Origin: Volutella citrinella
Lineage: Eukaryota; Ascomycota; Sordariomycetes; Hypocreales; Nectriaceae
Direction of reading: 5' to 3'
Assembly: GCA_034401135.1 (NCBI GenBank)
Contig: JAWZSP010000006.1
Span: 4,030,001-4,094,000, forward strand
DNA: 64,000 bases
Below are positions 1 through 10,270 of this stretch, in pieces. The notes under the pieces are model-generated. The model saw nothing but the letters and a program-made list of their open reading frames with translations, had not been told where the DNA came from and made no database searches. Both the position numbers and the translations under genes were made by a program. The stretch's first letter is position 1. Every line of letters begins with the position of its first letter.

Positions 1-987
1 TGGGTGTGTGTGTCATGGCCCCTCGAGGTGGGAGGGGGAGGGGGTAAATGACGGTGAAGGCCGAAGCCACGGTGCAGCGGGCGCACTCTACGGTTGACTG
101 TAGCGACACTTGTCAGACCGGCTATGGGGGGTAACCCAATGCGGTCGGTCATTATGCAGCTCGTTTAGGCAATCCAAGACTTGTTATAAATAGGCGCATA
201 TCTGCACCTGGAGCGTTGACCTTGACCACCACCGCCGTGTCAGGTTTGGGCTCGTCGGTGGGAGGTTCCAAGGGCGCTGGAATCAATGAGGGTGAGAATA
301 AATATGTACGGTATCCATGGTATAAATCATGGACCAATGCGACCAAGAATAAAACGATCCAAGATCCTCTGTCTTAGGCAGTCGCCTATCATCAAGTCTC
401 GGCCTGCTATAGAGCCTGCCATCTCCGACCCATGACCCAATAGCCACTAAGTGAATCGGATGTTTATGTTGTGCCTGTCCCAGTTTCCTATTCAAAAAGA
501 GTCCATCGGAATAGGCCCCGTCTCCTCACCTAATCATAAATCTCCACTCTAGTTAGTGCTCCGGAAAGAAGACCTCCCGTAATTACCGCCCTCTCTTCCA
601 AGGCCAGGCCTATCCATCCAGTTTCCAACGAATGGACAAAATTTTAAACCGGGAGAGCCTTCACTGGCTTGGGTTTGCCACCGGGTGCAATGTTGACGGA
701 AAAGCATCCACGTTCCATCTCCATATCAGCAGGGGCAACGCCTTGGAACTGTCGGGCTTCTCTTCATTACCGGGCTATTTTGGAGGATTTTTGCGCAATA
801 ACACGGAGCTCCTTTCTGTATCTCTAAGCAACAACCTAGGCTAGGTTTCTATTCAGGCCAAAACCCCAGCGCTTCGATATAACATCAGCCATGATACTAA
901 ATATGTCCGAGCTTAGTCGCGTTGGTGCGGGTTGGTTAGTAGTTCATGTTTAGCGTTTTCTCACCCAATTCTCGGCAGTCTCCGGAA
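1..987. other. No gene recognised at left edge
   Basis: The first 987 bases contain only short open frames without recognisable domains or good codon patterns. The stretch lies downstream of the 3' end of the HET-ankyrin gene, which is read leftwards, so its first part may hold that gene's 3' UTR. I see no repeat, tRNA or mobile element. Confidence 0.5.
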
Positions 988-3408
988 CTAAGGATGGGTC
1001 GGTGAGTCTTCCCCCTTCAGCGCAGCTTTATATCGAGCCCACGCCCCTGGTTTATCGGACTGGGGTTTCCGGCCCGCTTCCTTGAGCATCTGGTGGATCT
1101 CGGCGTCATCCGTCACATAAATGCTCGGGATCCATTTCGGATCAGCGCCGTGTTGCAGGAGCACCTTGACGAGGGCCTTGTTGCCCAGCTCGACGGCACG
1201 TATGAGGCCTCGCTTTGCCTTGGTCAGGTCAGCCCCATTTATGAGGAGAAGCTCGGCGACGGCCACATGTTGCCCCGCACATGCTCGCATCAGGGGCGTG
1301 CGCGGATTGTGACCCGAGGAATCCTCTGCGTCAATGTAGGCATTGTGTCTGAGCAGCACCTCCACGGTTTCCAGATGGCCCTTTCCGGAAGCCAGCCAGA
1401 GAGGAGTCTCTCCGTTTGTTGTTGATCTGTCTACGGAGGACACGCCGGATGCGAGAAGCAGCTCCACGATACCCGCATGGCCCCTCATGGCCGCTTCGCA
1501 GAGATATGAATGAGTCGGCACATCGTCTTGGGCCCCGTACTGCAGCAGTAGCTTGGCTATCCCTTCGAACCCATTCATACAAGCGTACAGCAGTGGCGTT
1601 TCCGACTGCTTGTCCCTTGTGTTGGCATCCACCCAACCCGTCTCCAGGAGCATCTTAACAGTGCCCTCGTGGCCATAGTTGCATGCATAGCACAACGCCG
1701 TCTCTCCTCTACTATCCTTGACGTCTGCGCGAATCTTGCCAGACCCGAGGAGCAGCTGCACGATTTCCTCGTGGCCGTTCCACGCCGCGTGGAAGAGGAC
1801 CGAGCGGCCGAGTGAGTCGTGGAGGTGCTCGTTTGTGTCCCTCCTAACCATGAGCTGCGAGACGAGGTCTTTATGGCCGTGGTGCGCAGCTAGACAGGAT
1901 ATGGATGCAAACTGAGACTCGGCGGAGTGGATGCTGATGTCGACGCGGGAGAGGAGCAGCCATACAATTCCCGTGTGGCCATTGGTGACTGCGTATGATA
2001 GCGGAGTGTTTCTGGTCGAGTCGATCGAGTTGACTTTGACGGCAGGCCTATTGAGAAGCAGTTTGACAGCGCGATCGTGGCCTCTCTCTGAGGCATAAGA
2101 TAGTAGACTGCGTCCTTGCTGATCCTCCCACTTGTCCGCCGGAATACGGGATGACCGGAAGGACTGCACTACATCAGAGGTCAAAAATTCGTGCAGCAAG
2201 TGAGAAATCTCATCTTGGTCATTTGCCCCGTCTGCAGAGTCCTTAGGATCCATTGGTTTCCTCGGCGTGTCTCTCTCCGCGCTTTGTCGACTCTTGGACG
2301 CCAGGTCATCGCTCCCGCGGCCCCTCGAACCCAGACTCCTGCCCAGTCTGCTGATGCAGATGTTGCGGTTAGAGCTCTGCGCTCGATTGATGTTCTTAAC
2401 GTTGATGAGACTAATCTCTCCGGTCCTACACCGCTCAAAGTGCTCCATTGTCAGGAAAACATCGCGCAGATGAACGGCAACCAGCTGGTCGCGGTTACCG
2501 ACTTCTGTGCAGTGCAGCACCACGAGGCCAACTCCGCTGCCGTCCTGCGGAATGAAGGGGGCGTCCATGTGGATGCCCTTGTTGGTCAGGGTAAAGGGGC
2601 TGTTGTACGGAGCGAAGGGGTTCCAGGGGACGATGTTGCCCGAGTTTTTAAAGGCGACCGGCGAAGGTGCGAGGAAGCAGTTTCGCTCACTGGGGTGTCG
2701 CCATGCGAATAGACTGTGGTCGTCTGATACTCGCATTATTTCCTCCTGGAGTCTGAAGAACGCTTTGTTGCCCTCTCCATAGAGCAGGGGCATGTTGATA
2801 CCAAAAAGACCCATGAGGGAATATGCCACGTCTTCCTTTCGTGTCGTTACTCTTTCAGAGGCCCAGGACATTCTCTGCGCGATGCTCGCCGTCTCCAGTT
2901 CCTCCTCACCGAGCAAAATGGGCCTGGGGATTCCTGTCCGGGTTGAAATAACATCGGCAAGGCTCGACTTGGTGCCGAGAATCCGCCATTCCTTGTTGAA
3001 GAAGATGAGGTTGAGCGGCGCAATCAGCTCCTGGAGGGTCCAGCCTCTTGTGAACCATCGGCTTGTCGGAATTTCAGACTGCTCAGATACATCCGAGAGA
3101 TACACGTAGCAGACTGAGGCCTCCTGGTAGTAGCGGTACATGGAGTTGATGGCCTCTGACAGTTCTGCGCTGCTCTTCTTGTCGATGCAGCATGTGTCGT
3201 CCCAGATGAAATCGAAGCCATTCGAGCGCGCCACGCGACAGCAGTTCTTTAGCTTGTCGTATCCCCTCTTCGTCGAGGCCTTTTCCTGCAGCATGTCCTC
3301 GAATAGAACCTCCTCCTGCTCCCAGGTGTGGGACAGGATCGCGTACGGGGGGGCGGTGTCATCGTCCAACACCTCGAGCTTGATCTGAACTGTGTTGACG
3401 AGCCGCAT
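988..3408 (-). CDS. HET-domain protein with C-terminal ankyrin repeats
   Basis: An uninterrupted frame of 806 residues. The N-terminal third is a HET (heterokaryon incompatibility) domain: it has YAILSHTWE near residue 25, then GFDFIWDDTCCIDK, a SMYRYYQEASVCYVYL block and the WFTRGWTLQELIAP block near residues 120-135. Roughly residues 430-790 are a run of about nine ankyrin repeats, seen as recurring TPL.YA...GH..IV.LLL units. HET domains trigger cell death after non-self recognition in fungi, and ankyrin repeats act as binding or recognition surfaces; HET-ankyrin fusions are common and fast-evolving in Pezizomycotina. The partner that this protein senses cannot be deduced. The first Met (MRLVNT) is the usual HET-protein start, so I trust the 5' end. 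No intron is needed. The gene stands alone, with no neighbour that clearly works with it. Confidence 0.93.
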   Translation of the reverse strand: MRLVNTVQIKLEVLDDDTAPPYAILSHTWEQEEVLFEDMLQEKASTKRGYDKLKNCCRVARSNGFDFIWDDTCCIDKKSSAELSEAINSMYRYYQEASVCYVYLSDVSEQSEIPTSRWFTRGWTLQELIAPLNLIFFNKEWRILGTKSSLADVISTRTGIPRPILLGEEELETASIAQRMSWASERVTTRKEDVAYSLMGLFGINMPLLYGEGNKAFFRLQEEIMRVSDDHSLFAWRHPSERNCFLAPSPVAFKNSGNIVPWNPFAPYNSPFTLTNKGIHMDAPFIPQDGSGVGLVVLHCTEVGNRDQLVAVHLRDVFLTMEHFERCRTGEISLINVKNINRAQSSNRNICISRLGRSLGSRGRGSDDLASKSRQSAERDTPRKPMDPKDSADGANDQDEISHLLHEFLTSDVVQSFRSSRIPADKWEDQQGRSLLSYASERGHDRAVKLLLNRPAVKVNSIDSTRNTPLSYAVTNGHTGIVWLLLSRVDISIHSAESQFASISCLAAHHGHKDLVSQLMVRRDTNEHLHDSLGRSVLFHAAWNGHEEIVQLLLGSGKIRADVKDSRGETALCYACNYGHEGTVKMLLETGWVDANTRDKQSETPLLYACMNGFEGIAKLLLQYGAQDDVPTHSYLCEAAMRGHAGIVELLLASGVSSVDRSTTNGETPLWLASGKGHLETVEVLLRHNAYIDAEDSSGHNPRTPLMRACAGQHVAVAELLLINGADLTKAKRGLIRAVELGNKALVKVLLQHGADPKWIPSIYVTDDAEIHQMLKEAGRKPQSDKPGAWARYKAALKGEDSPTHP

Positions 3409-3935
3409 GGTCAGTCCGTTGTGCGATGCAAGCCAAGAAGCGAGTCATGTCTGGGGTGATGGCAAAGTAAGACGAGACTGGTGATGTGTTGGTTGGTGGT
3501 TGTTGGTCCAAGTCGTAGGATCCCTGTGCGGCTGAGTCAGCCCCGTTGTCGTGCATCAGGTGCAATCACGTTTCAGAATGGCACGTCATTTGGCAGTTTA
3601 AGGGCGGATTTATTTCATGTGCATTTGAGGCCTTATCCAATGAGTTGACTGATGCGATGTGGGCGTTGCCGATGTTGGTTGTGTCGATGGGCCAAACTCG
3701 CCAAGGCAAAATGCATGCAATGGCGGCCCTTAATCCTACTTACAGGATCTGTGATGCTTTCTTATTATCGCTGTCGCGATAAATTACATCTTTCCAGGCT
3801 CGTTATATTCTATCTGCGACCCTGTTGCGCCCTGGACTAAACGTCTAGTACCCATGGATCCGTCTCCATTTAGAAGGGGCCTTTCCCTCTTCCCCCTCTC
3901 TCCCTCTTCTCTCCAGTGCTTGATATTCCTCAGTC
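3409..3935. other. Intergenic, probable HET-ankyrin promoter
   Basis: This lies upstream of the leftward HET-ankyrin gene and downstream of the next leftward gene. Only short, featureless open frames are present. It should contain the promoter and 5' UTR of the HET-ankyrin gene, but I see no distinct motif. Confidence 0.4.
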
Positions 3936-4649
3936 TTAGCAATATCCCACTAGATTTAAGAACGGGGCCCGAGGCGGCAAAGGGATATCCCCGTCGCTGA
4001 CGCCCCGGACGCTGCTCTTGGCCACACAGAGAGCCCCAGCTACACCATGCACCGCGCACTGGATTTGCATCGAGGTGGCGTACGCTACCCTGTCCGTGGG
4101 TCCTGCAGCCAAGAAAGCAGCCAAGCCGATGAAATGAGCTGTACCGCCCGTCATGCCCGCCCACGATGAGTCCCCGCCCCGAGCAGCGACTGCAGCAGCC
4201 TCGGCGTTGCTGGCAGCAATAACGGCATCAGCCACTCTGCGACATCCATCATCAACGTAGCAGTTGAGATCACGCACAGTGTTCTGGAAGGAGGCGTTGC
4301 GGATAGTGGTCACGGCAGCAACACACCCTTCGAGAATCGCCGTTGATAGCGCCTCGCGGTTGGCCTCGTCGTATTGCAAGGCGAACAATCGCTCGTCGGC
4401 CCGTTCCATGATGGCATTGATGATCTGCGATGTCCTGAGCCCGCGGCAACACTCTGGGTCGAATGTAAAGATTTGAAATGGTTCGCCATCACCATCACCA
4501 TCCCAAGAATAGGCCGGTGGAGGGGGAACTGGCTGTGTCGGCGGTGACGCTGGGACTGGACTTGTTTGGCTGTCCGTCGCAGTCGGCGTGACTGCTCTGA
4601 TCCTCCGTCGCAGAGAACGGCGTAGCCTCTGGCGGAGTCTTAGCGGCAT
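3936..4649 (-). CDS. Hypothetical protein, proline-rich N-terminus
   Basis: A 237-residue frame that I cannot assign to a family with confidence. The first 20 residues are very Arg-rich, residues about 28-50 are Pro/Ser/Thr-rich, and the rest is Ala-rich with four Cys and little charge. The C-terminal third has a Gly/Ala-rich, weakly hydrophobic stretch (FLAAGPTDR to GALCVAKSS) that loosely recalls the Gly/Ala-rich hydrophobic core of the IFI6/IFI27-like protein encoded at 10271-10849, but the match is too weak to claim homology. The frame is long for a chance ORF and its codon use looks coding. No intron is evident. It could be a species-specific gene. Confidence 0.5.
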   Translation of the reverse strand: MPLRLRQRLRRSLRRRIRAVTPTATDSQTSPVPASPPTQPVPPPPAYSWDGDGDGEPFQIFTFDPECCRGLRTSQIINAIMERADERLFALQYDEANREALSTAILEGCVAAVTTIRNASFQNTVRDLNCYVDDGCRRVADAVIAASNAEAAAVAARGGDSSWAGMTGGTAHFIGLAAFLAAGPTDRVAYATSMQIQCAVHGVAGALCVAKSSVRGVSDGDIPLPPRAPFLNLVGYC

Positions 4650-5002
4650 CTTGTCGTGGGTTCTTGTTGTTCTGATGTGCTGTTGCTCCTGTTGCTGCTG
4701 CTCCGAGTCTATGGCAAGTTGGAGAGTGGTCCTGTCAATCCTCTTGTAGTTGCGTTAATGAAAAGTTTTCGTCCCAATAAGTAACCCAAACCCTGCAGGT
4801 AAGTTTTAACAGCACAACCTTGGTGAGCTGGCACAACTAGACAAGGTTGCCATACTCTGACATGCCATTGCCAGTTCGCAGAATCCATCAGGGTGTATGA
4901 AAAAGTTAGATTGTTTGGTGGATCAGGTCAGGATTTGGACGGGTATCAAGCAGAAGAAAGACACCCGAGTAGAGTTGCCTGACCTCGGCATCTTAGCTAC
5001 TG

Positions 5003-5099
5003 GTGTTGTTGCTGGTGCTAGTGCTGTTGCTGTTGCTAGTGCTGGTGCTGGTGTTGGTGATGGTGGTGATGGTGGTGATGGTGGTGGACTTGCTGCTGC
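5003..5099. repeat. Degenerate GNT trinucleotide tract
   Basis: An imperfect trinucleotide tract (GTT, GCT, GGT, GAT units) ending in GCTGCTGCTGCC. It creates an artificial Val/Ala/Gly-rich frame on the plus strand. Confidence 0.7.
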
Positions 5100-5285
5100 T
5101 GCCTCCTCGTCAGAGGTTGGATCGAGTTATGGATTAGGGTTGGGCTGCGTTAGGGTTATGGGTTGGAGCAGCGCACCCACGATTCCCATCCACTTATAGA
5201 CGTCATCGGACACGCTTTGGGCGGGTGCCTCCTGCTGGATAGTTCTCATCGTTGTCATGCTCGTTGCCATTGCTGCTGCTGCTTT

Positions 5286-5330
5286 TGTGTGTGTGCGTGT
5301 GTGTGTGTGTGTGTGTAGTGTGCGTGTGTG
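5286..5330. repeat. GT dinucleotide microsatellite
   Basis: A nearly pure GT tract with a few interruptions. On the minus strand it reads as a His-Thr run. Confidence 0.8.
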
Positions 5331-5554
5331 GCGTGTCTTTTGGTTCATAGACTTGAATCTGGAAGATGGAAAAGAAATTCAGTGCTCGAATATCCACGAA
5401 ATTGCAGGTCAATGTCGCAACTCGCCTTCCCTGGCAGAATAGTGGCTTCCCTCTGGCATGAGGAAGGACTGCCCTAGACTCTGGATTCACAGTTGCCAAA
5501 TTACATAACATGATGCTTACTTGGGATAGACACAGAATACACGAAAAACTAAGA

Positions 5555-5680
5555 GAATATAACATTCAAATCCTTATTAAAATGGGTAATGATGGATTGA
5601 CGGCTGATCTCGAGGACATATAATTAATTAAACTTCTCTCCTGCTTGAGAATGTTCTCGATGCCGCGGAGGATGGCCTAG
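5555..5680 (-). pseudogene. Decayed fragment of an IFI6-like gene
   Basis: Two blocks match the intact gene at 10271-10849 and its 3' flank. Plus-strand 5637-5677 matches 10568-10609 with only a few differences; on the minus strand it encodes AILRGIEN.LKQE, against AILRGIENVIKQE in the intact protein. Immediately beside it, 5553-5625 matches the intact gene's 3' flank around 10169-10240 (gagaatataa and cttatt blocks). The roughly 300 bases between them in the intact copy, which encode the hydrophobic IFI6-like core, are missing here. The simplest reading is a duplicated copy with an internal deletion. An AG just before GCCATCCTC could serve as a splice acceptor, so a short transcribed remnant cannot be excluded. 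Confidence 0.55.
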
Positions 5681-6365
5681 ACGAAAACAAGCAAGATATA
5701 CAATCCCCAATCGACCTCAACCTGCACCGTTTCCCTTTCTCCGGATGACTAAAGTTAGGATTCGCGATGCTTTACTAATCAATCAGACATGGGATTGCCA
5801 ACACTGACCTGTATCAGAGCAGCAAATGCCTCTAAGCCGCTGGTAGAAAAGGGACGCAAAGTAACAAGCAAAGTAACAAGCTATCGAAGGTGCTACAAGA
5901 TGACGGATATATGGGTATTCGTGAAACAAGGGAAAGCCAACGATGCAGAAGACTGGGGATGTAGATTCCTCCGCAACTAGTGTGTGGCGGCTGGATCACA
6001 TTGGCATTTGGTGGTTAGGCTGGATTGGTCAATTGGGCGTTTGGGTCGGTAGCTTAAAAGGGATGGGTTCGCTCAGTGCTTCAGATCAACAAGAATTTTC
6101 CCCCTTCTTCAATCTTTTTCTGTTCAGGGACTCCTTCATTTCTGTCTGATCAGATCGCTGGTCAATTCAGATTTTGTTTATCTTGCGAGGTTCTCTTACT
6201 GGAGGTCACGCAAAAATTTCGCTTTTTGCCCAAGTTCGGTTACCCTACGGCAGGTTTCTGCAGGGGACACTGACAATTGTTGGTGTTTGTTTGGGCCTGT
6301 CATTCTCGCCAACAAACTAGGCACTTCTCAAGAGCATACCTAACCCTCGAAGTCCTTTCTTCTGT
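5681..6365. other. Intergenic, nothing recognised
   Basis: Only short frames without domains. The sequence is moderately AT-rich. It lies downstream of the leftward membrane-protein gene. Confidence 0.5.
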
Positions 6366-7130
6366 CTAATCCCCCTTAGCTATCTCCCAAGGCTCCAATT
6401 TCAAGTCCACAAGCTGACTACATTCCTCAATTTTATCACAATGAACAGCCCCCACCTTCCGCAACGCCTGAACCCGCTCGTCCATGTTCAGCGCATTCCT
6501 AACTGCAAAAATCCCTTCCGGAAACATGCCAGTCTCCTTATCGACATTGAGGACCCAAACTCCCTCCTCGGCCTTGTCAGAAGGAACTCCAACCTTTCTC
6601 ACAGTCGAGACAATCGGGTCGAACTCTTCAAGTGCACGACACTCCCCGCCAATGTCGAGATCTCTGCCTTCGCGGTCCGGGTTGTACCATGCCCCGCCGA
6701 ATAGCCGGAGCTTCTGGCAGAAAGCATCTTCTTCCTCTTTGGGGATATCAGGCCGCTCGGTTGATGAGAGCCGGTCGATGCCTAGGTACTGAAGCTCTAA
6801 GGCGTCCAGTTCGGACATCCAGATCCCGCCTGAGGAGGGGTAGCATGCTGCTTGCCCATTTTTGATGCTGTATCTGGTAGTGGGGAGGGGACAGGGCTGG
6901 CCGTGAGACTTGAGATCGGAGCTGTCCGATGCGCCGGAAAGGTCGGATTCATGAGATGGTGCTGTGAAATGTAGAATGGAATAAGAGCCGAATGAGTTGT
7001 AGCAGAGAAGGGCCATGAGGAGGATTGAGATTATTGTGAATATCATAGTCACCGGCCGGCGCCAGCATGGGGCCTTGGCCATAGGCGGCATGTCGTTCGC
7101 GACGGGTGGTTGAGTGTTTTTAGCCATCAT
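6366..7130 (-). CDS. Hypothetical type II membrane protein
   Basis: About 254 residues if translation starts at the MMAKN Met pair (7125-7130). The open frame extends further upstream to 7283, but that extension reads like 5' UTR. After a short N-terminal cytosolic stretch with Arg-Arg there is one strong transmembrane segment (about residues 25-45, TMIFTIISILLMALLCYNSF), followed by an about 200-residue polar domain with four or more Cys and an acidic tail. This layout is typical of fungal type II membrane proteins of unknown function that sit in HET-rich or secondary-metabolite regions, some of the UstYa/DUF3328 type. I do not see the HxxHC motifs of that family, so no function is assigned. 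Confidence 0.65.
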   Translation of the reverse strand: MMAKNTQPPVANDMPPMAKAPCWRRPVTMIFTIISILLMALLCYNSFGSYSILHFTAPSHESDLSGASDSSDLKSHGQPCPLPTTRYSIKNGQAACYPSSGGIWMSELDALELQYLGIDRLSSTERPDIPKEEEDAFCQKLRLFGGAWYNPDREGRDLDIGGECRALEEFDPIVSTVRKVGVPSDKAEEGVWVLNVDKETGMFPEGIFAVRNALNMDERVQALRKVGAVHCDKIEECSQLVDLKLEPWEIAKGD

Positions 7131-8018
7131 CGCCAAGCCGGAGGGATTTAGTAAAATGAGGAAAAACAGGGCGCTCTGAAGTTCAAGCTGTGGGGTAAAT
7201 AAAGTCACGTCACACTTCACCATACAACAATTTGAAGGATTGAGTCCATGGGGGCGGAGCATCCATATAACCGTCATCATCAATGAGGCCAGGTTTTACT
7301 GCAAAGCAGCCTAGAACTGTGGGCCCTGACCCCGGGCTAGGCCACCAATCGTACCCCAGCTTTCTTCTGCACATGTCAGCCCCTACTAAATCTGGTCACG
7401 CGATGCGACAGGAACACAGCCGGCGGCCCACCACCACCTAGAATAGTAGGGCGTTTCAGATAGAGCCTGATCGAATGTGGGCCGAGCGGATAATCACTAT
7501 CATTGCTCGGGCTATGTTCACATTGGGGCTGACGTCGGCTGTGCTGACTGCAGCTTACCACAGCCTCAGGGATCAGCGTCGTTAATAGGTGGGCCTTGAT
7601 GTTCGTATCAATAGCAATACTTGTGGTGCAATGGATTCTTACTGGCTCTTAACAGACAAGGCATCCGTAGGCTATGTCAATCTTGGCCTGATACTGCGCC
7701 TGTAAATATCTCACCTTGCTTCTGTACGAGCTGGGCCCTACATTCACTTGTGCAATCTCAGGAACACAGCCGCCAGGAGCAGGCCGTTTCATGTTTGCCC
7801 TATTTTTAAGTGTGAGATCGAGATACTGCCGGGAGAGCGCTGGCTAGGTCCTGGGCTTGGCGATGTTGGACCAACACAATAGAGCGGGAGTAAGGCTGCG
7901 CCTGCGCAGGTACAGGATCTGCAGTGTATAAAGGGCCAGAGAAGGTCCCCAAATCACGAAGGTTCTGTAGAACACTTCTCAAGCCAAAGGCTCTACAGGG
8001 CATCTGGTTCAATCAATC
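7131..8018. other. Divergent promoter region
   Basis: About 0.9 kb between the leftward membrane-protein gene and the rightward metalloprotease-like gene, so it should hold both promoters. A TATA-like tataaag lies at about 7926-7932, near 90 bases before the start of the rightward gene. No gene is seen. Confidence 0.45.
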
Positions 8019-10144
8019 ATGGTCAAGATGTTGACCCGATACCTGCCTCTCCTCCTTGCTTCCTCCCTCCCCCTCTTCCTCACCTCGTCCGCAGCACCCC
8101 TCGAGTTGGACGGGACGATCGAGGCCCGCGATGACGATGCCAGTGCCCAATGGACATGGCTGGAGTTTGAAGGCTGCGACGACAAGCAGAAACAAGCCAT
8201 CAAAGATGCCCACAAAGATGCCGTTACCATGGCTCTTCAAGTCAACAAGATCGATTTTGCCAACGACCCCGGCGCCATGGACTTCTTCGGCCCCAGCGCT
8301 CTGAACAAGGACTGGCAGAGCAACATTCAGTCCGTCTTCAACCATATCGGCACCTTCAGGCAGAGCTATTTCTGGCCTGGGTACAGGATGAAAGCGCGCT
8401 GCGGAGCCGACAACGACCGCAAGTATCAGAATAGATGCAACCAGCAGGGCGTGATTGCCTATCAGTGGAACACCAAGAAGGATGCTGAAAACCCGAATAA
8501 CGCCCCCTATTATAATAAGGACGATGCGCTGAGCAACATGCATTTCTGCGAACAGTTCTTTTTTTATAAGAAGCTCGATGATGCCGTCAACGATCAGAAG
8601 AATAGTGAAGATTTCAAGTGGCGGTATGATCTTACCAAGTATAAGAATCAGGGTATGTCACTACCAGCTTTTGTGAATCCATGGCTGTGGCTAATTTGTT
8701 GTTTAGCATACATCATCCTGCACGAGATGATGCACGCCTCTGTCATGACCTACAAGCAGAACAAGAACCGGCGCATTCCTGATCTTAGTATGCACGTTTA
8801 CGAGTACGTCAGGAAGCCCGACAGCCGTGACTGGAAGAGAAAGCTCGTCAAGGTCGATGTCTACCAGCCATACTACTGCAAGGTGCTTGCACGGACTGCC
8901 AGGCAGAGCATCGCCGAGGAAGGCATCACCATGAACGCCGACAACTACGCCCAGTATGCACTTGGTACGTCCAATCCCTATCCCTCACTTATTCCGTGTT
9001 AGGTGAAGTATACTGATGGATAACCAGCCAAATACGTGCAATCCAAGCTCGAAGGCAAACAATACCCCTGGCTCCCACTAGCAGACACGCAAGCCGAAGA
9101 CTGGTTCAAAAAGAGCAACGCGCTCCTGGTCTACAACAAGGACGGCACCTTTGGCGTCAACAGGGACGCGCTTCCCTCTGACATCGCAACAAAGAACGAC
9201 GCGGACAAGGACTACACAGCCAACGACCTCGGCAAAGATGAAGTCGTCGTGCTTGGCAACGACCCGTCCAAGGACAAACTCGCGCCAGACTCGGACTACC
9301 CAGCCGACTTTCAGAGCCAGCAGCGGCAGTGGGCTGGATACGTCAACACTCCCGCCCCCAAGTGCGCCGGGTCCGGAAATGGCCGAATCGGCTTCTCTGC
9401 TGCTGATGCTGAGGCCGCGATCAGGGACTTTTGTGGCGACAAGAAGCTCTACGGCAAGGTGTTCGTGCCGCCTATTAACACTGGCACTGGGCAGACGAAG
9501 GATGGGAAGGGCAAGGCGCTCGGTGCGAGTGGTAGCTATACTACCAATGGCGGGAAAGACAAGATTTGGGTCGGGGCTTACTTTGCTGGGGGGTCTTGCG
9601 GCGGGTCGATTACTTGGCCTCCTAAGGGGCTTGGTCTGCGTGATACCGATCTCTGCATCGACCGGTTCAAGACTGTCCTTCATGGGGTACGTTTTCTCTG
9701 TCCTTTTGTACATTGACTTTGACTGACAAGCTCGACAGTGCGACACGGATACCACGTCAAGCAAGAAAGGCGGCAGTCTCCAGGAAGTCTGCATGGTACG
9801 CCCCCCCCATTCCCCCATCTTTCATCTGCCACAAATCTAACAAAAAGAAACAGGTCTACCAAATCCAGGCAGTTAAAAAGGACGACAAAAACCCCACCGG
9901 CACAATTCCCAGCGGTGATCACGGCGGCATCCAATGCAAGGACACCGACACGTCAATCTTGGGTGACCGATATAAGGATACCTGCACGTGCTGGTTCAAG
10001 GATCTTCCTGATCAAACGGACATCTTTGGTCCTCCTAAGAAGGGCAAATGTAAGGATCTTGACTTTAGGCCGGCTTGGAGCTTCTTGGAGGATCCGAAAT
10101 ATCGTCCGGAGAATATCCAGCCTGTTGCTACGATAACTCCCTAG
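8019..10144 (+). CDS. Secreted HEMMH metalloprotease-like protein
   Basis: Five exons fit canonical splice signals and keep frame: 8019-8652, 8707-8964, 9028-9686, 9739-9795 and 9854-10144, giving 632 residues. The N-terminus is a clear signal peptide (hydrophobic LLLASSLPLFL, ending near SSAAP). At the start of exon 2 lies ILHEMMHASVM, an HExxH zinc-binding helix, as in deuterolysin/lysyl-endopeptidase-like (M35-type) and related fungal metallopeptidases. The N-terminal domain spacing (long acidic region, then HExxH near residue 215) fits fungal M35-like hypothetical proteins. The C-terminal half is Cys- and Gly-rich and unfamiliar; it may be a substrate-binding or regulatory extension. A third zinc ligand is not obvious, so enzymatic activity is inferred from the motif only. 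Likely role: an extracellular peptidase or an adhesin derived from one. Confidence 0.82.
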
Positions 10145-10270
10145 CGAAGAGCTTTATGAACACCAAGAGAATATAAGAACATTTTGAAATTCTTATTGAA
10201 ATAAGTCACCGATGATTATAGATAACTTCGAGGGCATTTAGCTCCTCAATCCTCTGGGATGGTGCATGCC
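10145..10270. other. Convergent 3' flank
   Basis: A short gap between two converging genes. It contains the sequence that is also found, degenerate, beside the IFI6-like relic at about 5553-5625. Confidence 0.5.

Larger units (their letters stand above)
4650..5550. other. Low-complexity intergenic DNA with simple repeats
   Basis: About 0.9 kb without a convincing gene. It contains a degenerate GTT/GCT/GGT trinucleotide tract at about 5003-5099 and a GT tract at about 5286-5330. Open frames here on both strands are made of these simple repeats (His-Thr or Gly-Ala runs) and are not credible genes. Confidence 0.6.

Noticed and set aside
632..844. Open frame of 70 codons on the plus strand
   Set aside because: No domain, no splice partners and no sign of conservation; consistent with a chance frame in non-coding DNA.
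4897..5199. Gly/Ala/Val-rich frame of 100 codons
   Set aside because: Produced by the trinucleotide repeat tract; no independent coding evidence.
5203..5565. Leftward frame of 120 codons with a His-Thr run
   Set aside because: The run is the translated GT microsatellite; the rest has no recognisable domain.
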